DNA of 48,212 nucleotides from contig NW_003546536.1 in the NCBI RefSeq assembly GCF_000090795.2, positions 77,007 through 125,218 on the forward strand, given 5' to 3'. Both the position numbers and the translations under genes were made by a program. The notes beneath the pieces are model-generated. The model was not told where the DNA came from. It did no database searches and saw only the letters and a program-made list of their open reading frames with translations. Origin of the DNA: Amphimedon queenslandica (Eukaryota > Porifera > Demospongiae > Haplosclerida > Niphatidae). This document shows positions 1 through 11,613 of this stretch, one piece after another; position 1 is the stretch's first letter, and each line of letters begins with the position of its first letter.

Positions 1-167
<167 letters not shown>

Positions 168-1195
168 GGTTTATTAACATACATTGTATACCCAATAATC
201 AACAACCCAAAATAACCTATAACAACCACAAGTCTATAAACTATACACACACACACAACCAGTATACATGTACATATACAACCAGTTCACATATACATGT
301 ACACACACGCCCGCCCAGAGAGCCACCCAACCTTGACTCAATCAACTATACAAACATTTTTATAATACCACTCATATTCACTGATTAGCTCACAACTAAT
401 TGGATTATGTACTAGAACGCAAACAAGATTAAGACGGATTAGGAACCAGTTCAGAGGACCCTGCGGGCTTTAATCTCAGTGGTTTCACATAGCAGCTCAT
501 CGTACACACGAAACTTGATACTTACACGTAGCAAATCTTGCAGTGTTAAAGTTCAAATTAACATTGCTACCATATTACTAATGGTGAGTGGTGACAGAAT
601 AAACACTTTGTAATGTGTACAATGTACATCCATTACTTATAAGGATTGTACCATAGCTATATCTGGTATTTTTAGATATACCTAGTTTAAGCCAATCAAA
701 TCCCTGTACTATATAGCCCATGGTTTTTCCAAAAAAAGGCTCCGAAATCACCCCAAATTTTTATTACATTTTCTGATACATATTGATGTTCTTATGATGT
801 GTAGAAAGTTTGAGCTGATTCCAATACATAAATTTTGAGTTATGAGCATTTTAAAAAGGGGCCGTTTTCTGAAAAAAAGCAAAGACTAGCCCTGGATACA
901 AATAGATGGATACTGTTTGTTAATGTTATAATAATGAACTCTCTCAATGGTCACGTAGAGTGTATATTTTATACATTAATGTGGAATTTGACACTATAAA
1001 CAGTTTATAAACAACAAAATATTATTATTACATTAGAATAGTTGGCTATACACAACTAGTAACAGTGGCACAATACTTGCAGAATGATGTTCAATAAATC
1101 ATGTAAATAACAACTCCCACACTATTATTGGATATGCTCGTTGGCTATCAATATATACCATTATTAGTGAAAAATATACAGACCAATCAGTATCA
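168..1195. other. AT-rich stretch without a supported gene; one dispersed repeat copy
   Basis: No exon here could be tied to a neighbour. Positions 702-888 hold one copy, plus orientation, of the roughly 177-bp repeat family found across the window (from the block CCCTGTACTATATAGCCCA to the block GTTTGAGCTGATTCC and beyond). On the minus strand 543-451 is open for about 30 codons to a TGA, but its phase does not join the last recognised CNBD2-like exon. The 3' end of that gene probably lies in this stretch. Confidence 0.6.
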
Positions 1196-1276
1196 GTAAT
1201 GTAATACCTGAGTCCCTTGATATCTGCCCTCAGCTTCACCTCAAGCAGATATCTCAGTCCTCAGGTATTACATTAC
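1196..1276. repeat. 81-bp foldback (inverted repeat) element
   Basis: The 17-base ends GTAATGTAATACCTGAG and CTCAGGTATTACATTAC are perfect reverse complements. The pairing continues inward, with a few mismatches, through GATATCTGC and GCAGATATC, giving a near-complete hairpin with a loop of only a few bases. The size and terminal symmetry resemble a miniature foldback element. It lies just 3' of the last recognised CNBD2-like exon. Confidence 0.75.
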
Positions 1277-1357
1277 TTATACACACACACCCCTCCAGAC
1301 AGGACGGACTACATGTACATGTATTATATGATCGACAGCTGCTACATGAGAGCTTAC

Positions 1358-3941
1358 TCCAAATAATGCCCCTTCGTGTAGTATCTTTGTTGTTCTGTAG
1401 CACTTTTTCCCAGTGGCTGGGTCTTCATCTTCGACGTTAACAAAGACACTACCTGATATTATAAGGTAGCTGAAGAAACTGGGATGACCTGCTTTTAGAA
1501 TCACTTGCCTCTCACTCACGCTGCATAGGAATGAGAACATAGGAATGAGAATATAGGAATGAGAATGAGAACATACAGTTATCTTACATGTACATGTAAA
1601 TCTCAAGGAACAAGAATAGGAATGAAATTACGGGAATGAGATTTCTCTTACATTGTGTACTGACAGCAGCGGCAGTACTCCTCTTGGGCCGAGGAGGACA
1701 GTGACTCATGGAATGCACTTAAATGCTTAAATAAAGAAACGAGTTTCTTAATCTTTGCTGGACTCCTAAAATAAGAATAATAATAAGAATAATAATAATA
1801 GTAATTTCCTATTTTAATTATCTTGCCTCAGTACAGGGTCTTCCTCCATAGCGAATCTTGCCCAGAGTGGTATGGTGGCATTGCAAGATGTCTTCTGAGC
1901 AAACTCTGCCTTGTTGAAAGTCATTGTCTTTGTAGAGAAAGCAGTATACTGGGAGTAATAGTTCAACTATAACAGAGAAGGATTATACATAAATCAAAGG
2001 AAGAATCATTTTAAGAGTACCCAATTTCCTTGTCGCAAAAATCCATGACAAGCAAAATTCTCTTTTCATGAAATCCATGACAAGCAAAGTTCCATTGTCA
2101 CGAAATCCATGACAAGCAAAAAACCCATTGTCATGAAATCCCTGACAAGCCCAGAGGCTTTGAAAAATTCATAAAAAATTCAAATTTGATCAGAATCAGC
2201 TCAAACTTTCTATACAACATAAGAGCATGTATATGCATCAAATAGAACTATAAAAATGAAGATTTCTCTTCTTTTCAATTTGACAAATACATGTACATGT
2301 AACTCCTGCTATAGTTTTACCAAATAAAAAAAGATCATTATGAAGAATTATGTACATACTTAATGGCACATGGCCCACAAATTCATTAAACTAATTAATA
2401 TGTGCCAATCATCAAGAAATTAGTCCTCCATAATACCAGCAGACGTTACATACCTCAGCTAGAGTCTGTGGTTTATTTTGAAAAGTTTGTTTCTCTTTTG
2501 ACTCCTTTATCAATAATCTGATCCTAATGACGATTAGTAATAAACGAAGACAAGACCGCCTCTTCTTCATTATCTGATAATAATAATAATGATAATTATT
2601 TAAAATTCAAAATTTCCCTCATATACCTCCCAATGACATTTCACCTCCTTAAAGTCCAGTATGGAATAGAACCCCCTGTCGCTTGATAAAATGATTGAGT
2701 TCTGTGAGCGGAACCAAAACCTCTTCCCACTACTTGACTTAAGAATCATTCTTTTATTATTATTATCACTGCTGCTAGTGTCTCCAATGGAGTCTGGGCA
2801 GCTGCTCAATTTACGAAGCGTCACGTGATGAAACTTAGAATGCCCGAGACCACAAGCCCTCTTATCAGTGATGAAAGAAAACCCACAGTTACTAGAGACT
2901 GAAGAGGCTCGGTGACCAGAACATGAAGATGATTTGGATAAGGGCCGTCCTCCTTGAGGTGAACCGGATCTCTTTGAGGTAGGAGTCGGCCATCTCTGAG
3001 GTGAAGTCGAATGACGGCGTCCATTAGCTGAGTTTGGGACTGAAAGAGACTGAGAACTGGAGACAGAACTTGACCAACCAATGGAAGAGGTTCTCTTCTC
3101 TCGTCCAATTGGAACTGAGAGAGCACCTGACTGAGTTCCGGAGCTCCTCCTACTTCCACTAGTAAAACCAGACACTGAATTATTCCTTTGAAGATAGAGA
3201 AATAACATTAAAAATGAATTAACTGTGCTTTAATATTAAGATATGACATCTATCAATTTTAAGCAAAGATAATTAAGCAGAAATCATTTAAATACAACAA
3301 AATGTGGAATATTAAGTAAAATATAAATCTATGAGAACAAAATGTCTAAAGTACCTTGTATAAGAAGTGGATTGTCTCCTCTTTATGGGTGGGGCAGATA
3401 AAGACCCTCTCCTCCTTGCAACATTGGTAGTTTGATTAGTTACTGATACTGTAATGGATACTACTGAGTCTTGTTGAGTAGGAGATACGGAAGGTGCTTT
3501 ACTAAAAACCTTATCAAAAACCTTTACAGGAGACGACAAAGAACCTGAATAAACTGTTGAAGTTTTAGCATCTTTAGTACTGATATCATTAGTAGATCCA
3601 CCATCAGCCTCAGTTGACAAAGACTTTGATTTCTCAGTAAATGATAATATTTCATGATTTGGTACTTGGTGTGGCGACTGTTCTTTAGGAGGTGGAGCAA
3701 TGGGTGTGGCTTCGATTGCTGAATCAGTATCGGCAGATTTCAATAGCATGGGCGGTCTCCATAGCAACGGAGAGGGCGTTGGAATTGTTTTTGGGTGATT
3801 GATATCTATCAGATGAGGAGAATGAGAGAAGAAGGAAGGAGGAGTAGGAGGAGGAGGAGGAGGGGGAGAAGGAAGGAGTGAGAATAACTGCAAGAAAGGT
3901 TTCTTCTCCAATCCTCCATTTTTAATCCTTTCATGGGCCAT
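1358..3941 (-). CDS. CNBD2: Cyclic nucleotide-binding domain protein, CNBD2-like (3' end unresolved)
   Basis: Six coding exons on the minus strand join in frame: 3941-3355, 3185-2627, 2573-2454, 1948-1827, 1765-1652 and 1520-1358, giving 555 residues. The first two exons encode about 380 residues of Ser/Pro-rich, probably disordered sequence with a run of seven prolines near residue 28. Exon 3 is basic and hydrophobic (KKRRSCLRLLLIVIRIRLL), like the helical segment before the domain in CNBD2. Exons 5-6 hold the start of a cyclic nucleotide-binding fold, with ILKAGHPSFFSYLIISGSV and then LHEGALFG. The phosphate-binding cassette and the rest of the fold are missing. They may be in unrecognised exons below 1350, or the final donor may be skipped, ending translation at 1277. 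The intron between 1827 and 1765 appears to use a GC donor. CNBD2 is known from male germ cells in mammals; binding here is untested. Confidence 0.6.
2029..2150. repeat. Minisatellite, about four imperfect copies
   Basis: The phrase ATCCATGACAAGCAAA recurs about every 35-38 bases, four times with variation, in the intron between CNBD2-like exons 3 and 4. In most units CTTGTC- or TTGTC-type and GACAAG segments are complementary, so each unit could fold. Confidence 0.75.
2158..2330 (-). repeat. Diverged copy of the dispersed repeat family (reverse orientation)
   Basis: GATCAGAATCAGCTCAAACTT, CATAAGAGCATG, ATGCATCAAATAG and then ATAAAAATGAAGA are the reverse complement of the 185-bp subtype found in the MCM6 intron. 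It lies in a CNBD2-like intron, in the sense orientation of that gene. Confidence 0.7.
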
Positions 3942-5191
3942 TGTACAGCTGTATCTTGTCTTTAGTCCAACAATACACCATCAAATAACTAGAGGGAGAG
4001 GAATAAACCTGGTACTATCATTTGGAGCTGTGACTTACTGGTTAAGGTGTGATTCTGACACTTCAGATAATATTGTGTTAATCTCCATAATTTAATTTAG
4101 GCCTGAAAATACCACGTGGTATAACTTTAATTTTATAACTACATAACTTTAATTTATAACTACCCATTCCTAATTTATAACTAGCCACGCCTTTAAAAGT
4201 CTGTTTCCAATTCCTGCCCCGCCTATGCGTCTCACCACGCCTACACTAATAAGATCGCTCATTCGCTCGACCTAAGTCAGCTGAAGAAATTCCTCTTTAC
4301 TTTTATACTCTTTCTCTCTCCCTCTCTTTCTGCTGGCCCTGATCTCTTTCTCTCTTATTTGCAGGTATTGTGCGTATGCTTTCATTCCCTACCATCTCTC
4401 CTTCTTCATAGGTACTTGCCTTCTCTCTCCGTCCACTTTTAATGTACCCTCCGTTCAGATAAGCTCTCAGTCTCAAAGCAAGCGTGAGTGTCCCCACGTT
4501 AGTAGCTGTAGCATTGTTTGTTAGTATCCCGGTGCATCCAGCTGAGCTAATGCACAGTTTATGATAGTAACTGGATAATGTATAATGTGTCATTGCTCTG
4601 TATGGTGCAGTGGCTGTTAGACCCGTTAAGTGACTGTATTTTAAGTTGTCTTGCTTGTTTGCAAGTTAGAGAGAGAGAGAAGGAGGGAGGGAGGTGGGTA
4701 TCTTATGAAGGATAGTTTAAATGCTTTTGTATGTGTGTGTTTGTATAATTAGGTACATATTGTAATTTAGTTAAAGAGTGAAATTTAATAAACTCACAGT
4801 GTATCTTAGTATGTTTCTATGTTAATCACCAGCTTAATCGCATAAGAACTATATCCTATCTCTTTGTGTGTGTAGTGTATCCACGTACAAGTATGGAACT
4901 ACTGCCATGTCTCTCGTTTTCTTTGTTAATGTGATACCAATTATCACTAAATTTGTAATGGCATCATTTATCTTGAAAGGAAGGAAGAGAGAAGGAGAGA
5001 GAGAGAGGGGGGGGGAGGAGGAAATTCCTACCATACTGTTTTCATTGGATCCAGTTAACTTAAGCATTCACACACACACATAGTTGATCAAGTTTTAAAA
5101 ACATTTAACAGTTTTGTTTACTAACTACTAGTAGTAACTTTTAAATACTTCTTATCTCCCCCCTCTCTCTCTCATCTTTTATGCCTCTAGT
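3942..5191. promoter_or_regulatory. Divergent intergenic region between CNBD2-like and DENND2-like genes
   Basis: No convincing coding exon. It separates two divergent start codons. A CT-rich tract ending in CCTCTAG sits one base before the DENND2 ATG at 5192, so that gene probably has a 5'-UTR intron and a non-coding first exon somewhere in 4200-5100. Short pyrimidine tracts, AG runs (4669-4696, 4995-5022) and a CA run (5069-5082) are present. No clear TATA box or initiator. Confidence 0.5.
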
Positions 5192-8100
5192 ATGTCGTCA
5201 GTACCTTCTAAGTCTCGTCCTCCTAAGCCACCGAGAATCAAGAAAGGTCCTTCGATACCCAATGGACACATCGACAGTGACAATCCTCAGGCTTCTCCTA
5301 CTCTACCCTCGTCTACCATTGTTCCATCGTCACCCACCGTTGTGCCATCATCTGCTCCATCATCCACAGTCTCTCCTTATAAACCTGATGGTAAGCCGGG
5401 ACGAGCAACTTCATTACAAGCAGCTGCTACCATATCTAAAGCACTTCAAAAGATAAAGAAAGTTGAAGATGAGAAGGCACTCAAGCAGCAGCTGGAGGAA
5501 CAGGACAGCACGGCTTTATCAAGAACCTCTAGTGACAGCAGTAGAGATGATCCATTTGTAGTTGGTGATCAGGATCTATCAACAAGATCACATCATATTG
5601 ATTCCTTGACACAAGATAATGCATCTCAACCTTCTCCGTCGCAATCCCCACGAGTTCCCTCCAGTCCCAAACCAATCCCGATTATTCCTAACAGAGGAGA
5701 AAGGAGAGAGAGAGGTCGAGGAGGAGAAGGTGAAAGTTCATTTGACGGAGGAGCATCTGTTCCTTTATCTGTTGGTTGTAGTTCTAAGTCGCCTCTCTCT
5801 CCAAAGAAGGACAAGAGAAAGGAAGAGAATGAGAGGAAAGGGAGTCTTAGTTCCTCCGGCAGTGTTGGTAAGAAACCTCTCCTCCCTCCATCTTTAAAAG
5901 TAGCCCCTCCCCGCCCACCTTTACTGGCACGCCCACTGCTGTCAGCCCGGTCTCTTTCAACTAGTGAAGATTCAAAACAGTCACAAGATAGTCACGTGAC
6001 TCCGCCTAAAGGAAGTGCAACTAGCAATCCTGACGAAAGAAGTAAATTTACATTTTCTTCTACTGAAACAGCCGATTCCTCGTTGCCTAGTAACAATACT
6101 CAGACCACACCTACAAAATTAACAAGTGGGGGTGTGGTCACTGACGAGACTATGGATAGAGGAGGCGAGTCAGCGTTTTTAGAAGAAACCGATGGATTGA
6201 AACTAGGTAACAAGAAAAAGCTGACACCCATTACCACACCTCCTAAACCACTCCTCCCATCCAAACCAGGTACCAAGCTGCACAAGGTCAATATTAAAGG
6301 TGATGACTCATGGATTCAGCGTAAAACCAACCAATCAGAGTCCCCGCCCATGTCAAAGGTTTTGTCTGGAAGTAGTGAGAGGGTTTCCCCTTCTACTGAA
6401 AAGAAAGGACTCACAGCATCTTTGTCAGTTCCATACCGGAGCCATGCCATCATTAGCCCAGGGACTAAGAGGCAGAGTACGACCGAGGCACTGCTGAAGG
6501 ATAAATCAAAACCAGTGGTTGGACCCTCTGGGGAATATTACCCACCAGCTGTACGGTCAATCACTCCGGAGCCATTTAAAGGCAGCAGTGATACTCGGAT
6601 CAAAGAAGAGGAGGAGGAGGAGGAAGAGGAGGAGAGAGATAGTCTGAAGGGTATTAAGAGGTTTGCTAAGTATCGACGCTCAAATAGTTTCAGTGGAGAC
6701 GCTGACAAGAGACTCAGACCTGTCTCAATGGTGGACCCTAACGTAAGTACAACTGGTAATTGTGGAGGGGAAGTTTTGGCAAATTTTCATTTTTAAAACC
6801 ATAATGTAAAGAATGCATTTCTTTGTTTACATGTACTTGTATCATTAATTACATTTCTCCCTTTGACATTTCAGCATTCAAATAAGAAGTTGATTGATCA
6901 AAGAGGCACTCTACAGCATCAGGGGATGTCAGAGTCCACCATAGTGACATCAGAGCACCAGGTACACCTCACCACCACCACCTCTTCAACAAACACGCAC
7001 ACACCAGCTGCTAACACTATAATCAGGATAGTCTATAGTCTAAAGATAGAAGCATATCAGCTCATAATATTTGACCTAAAACAGAAGTCACTAAAGCACA
7101 TTCTAATGTACATTCACACACGGACCTTAGTAGCTTTATGTACATGTACATGTGTATTATTTATATTTTTATTTTTATTTATTTATAGTTCTTGATCTCT
7201 TTTATTCATTAGCTTGTTATGCTTGCTATGTATGTGTATTAGCTGGAAAATATGAATTTAATAATAATACATTAATAGGAAGAGCAGCTGGCACTGATTT
7301 GTAATTTTAAAAATAGCCATGCAGTCACTAGAAATGTATTAGCTAAGTATATTAGTATATCACATTATTTATTTATTTATTTATTTTATTGGTGTTAATG
7401 TTGCTTCATTGTTGACATAGTCCTGTATTAAGGGACTTTTCTTATTTTGCTTCTGTCAGCTGGTGGTTACACTATTCATGATTCCTATTATTGAAAGTGC
7501 TGACTCAACTGTTTGTTCAGTGATTATCTGCACTATAATGCCAAGTCCACTCCCCTTATGTACAATACACTGCCAATATTAAATGTTTACAATATTTATA
7601 TTCTTTTTGCTGACTGTCAGTCTGTGGGTAGTGTTTTCTTAATATTTACAGTCTCTTTGTCTCTCTACAGAACAAGAAGCTGTTATCCAAAGCAGCTCGT
7701 GGCTCAATAAAGAAGAAAGGAGTCTTTGGTTTATTCAGAGGAGGAGGGAAACAGAAAGAAGAGCAGGCGGAAGGTACAGTGTACATGTACATGTACTGGA
7801 AGTGAGATTGTTGGATTGTGTACATTTAAACAAATTAAAATTGAATGTATCACTAAATGCTAGTATGAACATACATGTACAGTATACATGTATATGTACA
7901 TGTATGTACATGTATGTTGATGGTTTCAGTTACCATATGATGTGCTTATATAAATAACTGTAAATAATTGTTTTGCTGTACATGTACATCTCCGGAGGTT
8001 GAAATTGAAGTTTTAATTAATTTTGTAGAAGAGGCTGAAGTGGGTGGAGATTCAAGCGAAGATGAAACTGGCGGCACAATAAGTAAGTGCATGTACATGT

Positions 8101-11100
8101 TTATTGACATTTTTGTAAATTGCATTTTATTGTTATTATTTTAATAGAGAGAATGCCAAAGGGAAAGGAAAGGGTGAGTGTTTCATTTATAGTGTCTATT
8201 ACTGACAATTGGAACAATGTACATGCTCTATTGGACTAATGCTATAAAAGAACTATATCCCATTACTAATACTTGCACATGATGCATATTAATGTACTTA
8301 TGCTGTGTAGAAAGTTTGAGCTGATTCCGACTTTAACTTTTTAAGTATGATCATTTTTTTTAAATGGGCCATTTTCTGAAAAAATCCCTGTACTATAGCC
8401 CATGGTTTTTTCCAAAAATTGGCTCCGAAATCACCCCCAATTTTTATTACATTTTCTGATACATATTGATGTCCTTATACTACATAGCAAGTTTGAGCTG
8501 ATTCCGACTTCAATTTTTAAAGTTATGACCATTTTAAATGAAGGACTACATGTATAAACATAGTACATGTAATTATACTTTACTACTTACATTATGTGTA
8601 TATGTACATGTATGTGTGTGTGTAGGTTGATGAACCAGCTTCTGAACAGGAATATCCTCATCTCTTTCAGTATGTGTTTGTAATGGGACTGACTGAAGGT
8701 ATTCCATCATACGTCACTGACTCTCACCTATTGACTTCATTTTAGATCCGTCCACTAAAAAACTCAAGACCCAAATCACTTACCAGTATCCGCCACCTGT
8801 GAGTTAGCCACACCTACCAACCATACCCTAACTAGTATACTGAATAGTCTAGCGAGATTGACAAAGAAGATAAACCAATTTTAGGTTCTCTTGGTCAGTT
8901 TTGTTTCCCTGATCTCCAGCAGTGGAAACCAGTCGTCCATTATACCAGGTACGGCTTTATGATGCAATGTGTTAATTAACTTGTTTCAATAAAGTGAGAG
9001 TTATTCATTCGTGCTGACTAACATTGATGCTTCAAGGAGATACGGATACTGTAGGAGACTGTTGGTGAGTTTTGGAGGGAACTCTCCACCTGTTTCTATT
9101 AATTATTAAATATCTTATGTTTTTAGCCTGATGGCAAGTCGCCACGGTTACCCGAAGTCTATTGCATCATCAGTCCTCTTGGCTGCTTTGATCTTTACGC
9201 TAAGGTAAAGGCCCCGCCCACACACACTGTCATGTGATCTTCCGTTAGATTCTGGACATTGTGGAGCAGAGGAGAACTGTGTCTCAAGTGGCTGTGTTCA
9301 CTTTCCTAAAGAGCATCAGCGCTAATCCATTCCCAGCACCTGTAAGAAGGAGATAATTGTGTTATGTCAAATATCCTTCTCTCTCTCTCTCTCTTTAGGG
9401 CCAGTCTGTTTCAGTTAAAGTCATACCAGTTAGTTTAAATATCTTTTAAATGTGCATAGATCTGTTCTTTACAGGCTAAAACTGGTGATCTTGAAACCAT
9501 TAAGCTCAGGAGGCCCCCCGACTCAAGACTAGAGCATGTAAGTGGTACCCATGTTTATACCGGCTCTGTTTTAGCACTTGTATGTTTCCATGACAACCCA
9601 CAGGTTGACTTCTCCGTCCTATACAATGTCCTTGGACCGAAAAAAGTAAAAAAAATTAATAAAAATTAATTAATTATAATGAGAGAGTGATATTAATGTA
9701 CATGTACATGTACATGCACCAGTCAATTATATTCTCTTTTTTAAAGCTCATAAATGTCTTTGCTTCTTTGCTGATGGAGCGTAGGGTGATACTGGCTGCT
9801 CAGAGACTGAGGTAAGGACACAGGTCACATGAGAATCACGTGATCTCTCTCTCTCTCTCTCTCTCGTAGTACCCTCTCCTCTTGCTGCCACGCCCTCTTA
9901 GCCTTACTCTATCCTTTTGAATGGCAGGTGAGTTTATTAAATAGATACATAAAGAAGACTTTGGATTAATTGCAACAAGTGACATTACATTGCAACTGTG
10001 TCCTTTATAAAAGTGGCTTATGTCCTCTCTCTCTCTCTCTCTCTCTCTCTCCTCCTTCTCCAGCATACTTTCATTCCAGTGTTACCTGATGAGCTGATTG
10101 ATTTCTGTGGTTCACCTCTGCCCTGTATATTTGGTATCAGTCCTTCAATGGTTAAGAAACTGGATCATCTAGAAATTGAAATGGAAGAAGTAAAAATAAG
10201 CATTATTCCATGCTCTTAAAGTTTTTAAATGTTAATTTTTTCAGGCTCTTGTTGTAGACTTGGATAAGAGGAAATTTGTCAGAAAGGTGAGTCGTAATTT
10301 TGTATGGTTACCCATTGAAATTTTTCCTTAACCACAGTTCGACGATGAGTCCTCAATCCTGCCTAACAAAGTGTCTCAGTTTCTCATTCACATGTTGGTA
10401 CGTCCTTATAAGGAAAATTAATACATGTACATGTACTTTTATGTTACTATAGGATGCAGCTATCATTAAGAACGCTTACAGTAGACCAGATAGAAAAGGT
10501 GAGCCTCCATTTTAAATCACAAAATGTACTTTTCTGTACACACTATGCGTACACCTACATGTGTACAGCTACTTATAGAAATTGAATGTGTTTGTTTTTA
10601 TAATTTGTTTTTATTATTATTATCGTTGTTGTTGTTGTTATTATAGGCCATGCAAGAGCTGACGAGATCATTGTCAATGCCTTCATGACCGTCTTTGCTT
10701 ATTTCTTTGGAGAGTATAAGCAGTACATGTCAGTGAAGGACACAAAAACTAGAATGAGAGAACTTCAGGTGAGAGAGAGAGAGAGAAAGAGAGGGAGGAG
10801 GAGGGAGGGAGCAGCTGCCAATTTTTGGACCAATTTATCAATAATATTTTCTCTTTTCCCAAACACTGTTGAACAGCATGGGAACAATTGTTTGTGTACT
10901 GGGCGGCTGATAATTAATGGTTGCCTAGCTACACTCAAAGAGCTACCAAAGCAAACAGCTTTGTCTATTAGCAGCTGCTAAACATTCACACTTTTATCTT
11001 TCTTGTTTTAATTTACTGCAGAAGAAAGACTTTGTGAGCAGCTTTAATTCAAAGTCAACAAAAAGGGTAGGAAAGAAAAGCATTATTATTATCATTGTTT

Positions 11101-11416
11101 AATTATTTTATTATAATAATTGTTAGTTTTTAAATGCTTTCATGATGACTCAGATGTTTGACAAGTGGATCGAAGAGCGGGAAGATCCACGTAAATCAGC
11201 AGCTGTAGCTGAGGGTGAGCCTTTCATTCTCTACTTTCTCTAACGTCTTCTTTGTTAGGTTTGTTTGAAATGAAACTATCCGAGTTGTATGAGAGAAAGC
11301 AAGAAATTGAAATGTAAGTCCAGCTGCAAATGTTGAATTATTTTATTGTTATTATTACTTCTAGTTTTAGTTCAAAGAGACGGCTTCCATGGAAGAAGAA
11401 GTCCAGTAACACTTAG
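5192..11416 (+). CDS. DENND2: DENN domain-containing protein 2-like Rab guanine-exchange factor
   Basis: Twenty-five coding exons join in frame from ATG 5192 to TAG 11414, about 1,051 residues. Exon 1 (5192-6742) encodes 517 residues of low-complexity Ser/Pro/Lys-rich sequence with a run of glutamates near residue 475. The tripartite DENN module follows from about residue 610: uDENN motif YPHLFQYVFVMGL and FCFPDLQQW (exons 6-8); central DENN with GYCRRLLPDGKSPRLPEVYC, then LERVILAAQ-type and LYPFEWQHTFIPVLP motifs (exons 9-17); and the dDENN part with VNAFMTVFAYFFGEY and FVSSFNSKSTKR (exons 18-25). Intervening exons: 8995-9064, 9127-9204, 9249-9341, 10064-10189, 10647-10768 among others. The order and spacing match the DENND2/ST5 family, whose vertebrate members activate Rab9 on endosomal membranes. 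The long disordered N-terminus before a C-terminal DENN module is also typical. The Rab target here is inferred. Confidence 0.88.
8258..8546 (+). repeat. Dispersed 177-bp-type repeat, about 1.5 copies, in DENND2 intron 5
   Basis: Two copies of the core (a CATATT-AATG/GATG start, then GTAGAAAGTTTGAGCTGATT or GTAGCAAGTTTGAGCTGATT) lie 178 bases apart between exons ending at 8173 and beginning at 8626. Orientation is sense to the gene. Confidence 0.85.
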
Positions 11417-11425
11417 CTTGCACTA

Positions 11426-11426
<1 letters not shown>

Positions 11427-11458
<32 letters not shown>

Positions 11459-11493
11459 GTTGTTGTTGTTGTTGTTGTTGTTGTTATTATTAT
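11427..11493. repeat. (TTA)n/(TTG)n microsatellite after the DENND2 stop
   Basis: A pure ATT run changes abruptly to a GTT run, then back to ATT, starting 11 bases after the DENND2 stop codon, probably in the 3' UTR. Confidence 0.9.
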
Positions 11494-11613
11494 GCTGTGT
11501 ATAGATAGATGTCATATCAACAGTTATTTTTGTTGTCGTGAGTGTTATAAAACTTCATTTTATTGTCATTCGTTTTGAATCTTTTTTATTGCAAACTGAC
11601 AGCTGCTATAATA

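Noticed and set aside
451..543. Minus-strand open stretch ending RVYDELLCETTEIKARRVL-stop as a last exon of the CNBD2-like gene
   Set aside because: The possible acceptor before it gives a phase that does not match the phase 0 end at 1358, and I recognise no domain. About 30 codons can be open by chance.
3755..3768. GTCTCCATAGCAAC as an X-box of the CNBD2-like gene
   Set aside because: It lies about 175 bp inside the first coding exon, so a promoter role is unlikely unless transcription starts downstream.
4303..4593. 96-codon minus-strand open frame upstream of DENND2
   Set aside because: It has low-complexity Arg/Glu content from an AG/CT-rich tract and no domain. It is more likely 5'-UTR or promoter sequence of the plus-strand gene.
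9836..10066. Arg/Glu-rich open frames over CT runs (also 4868-5083, 36639-36869)
   Set aside because: They are translations of microsatellites in introns of genes on the other strand or in spacers.
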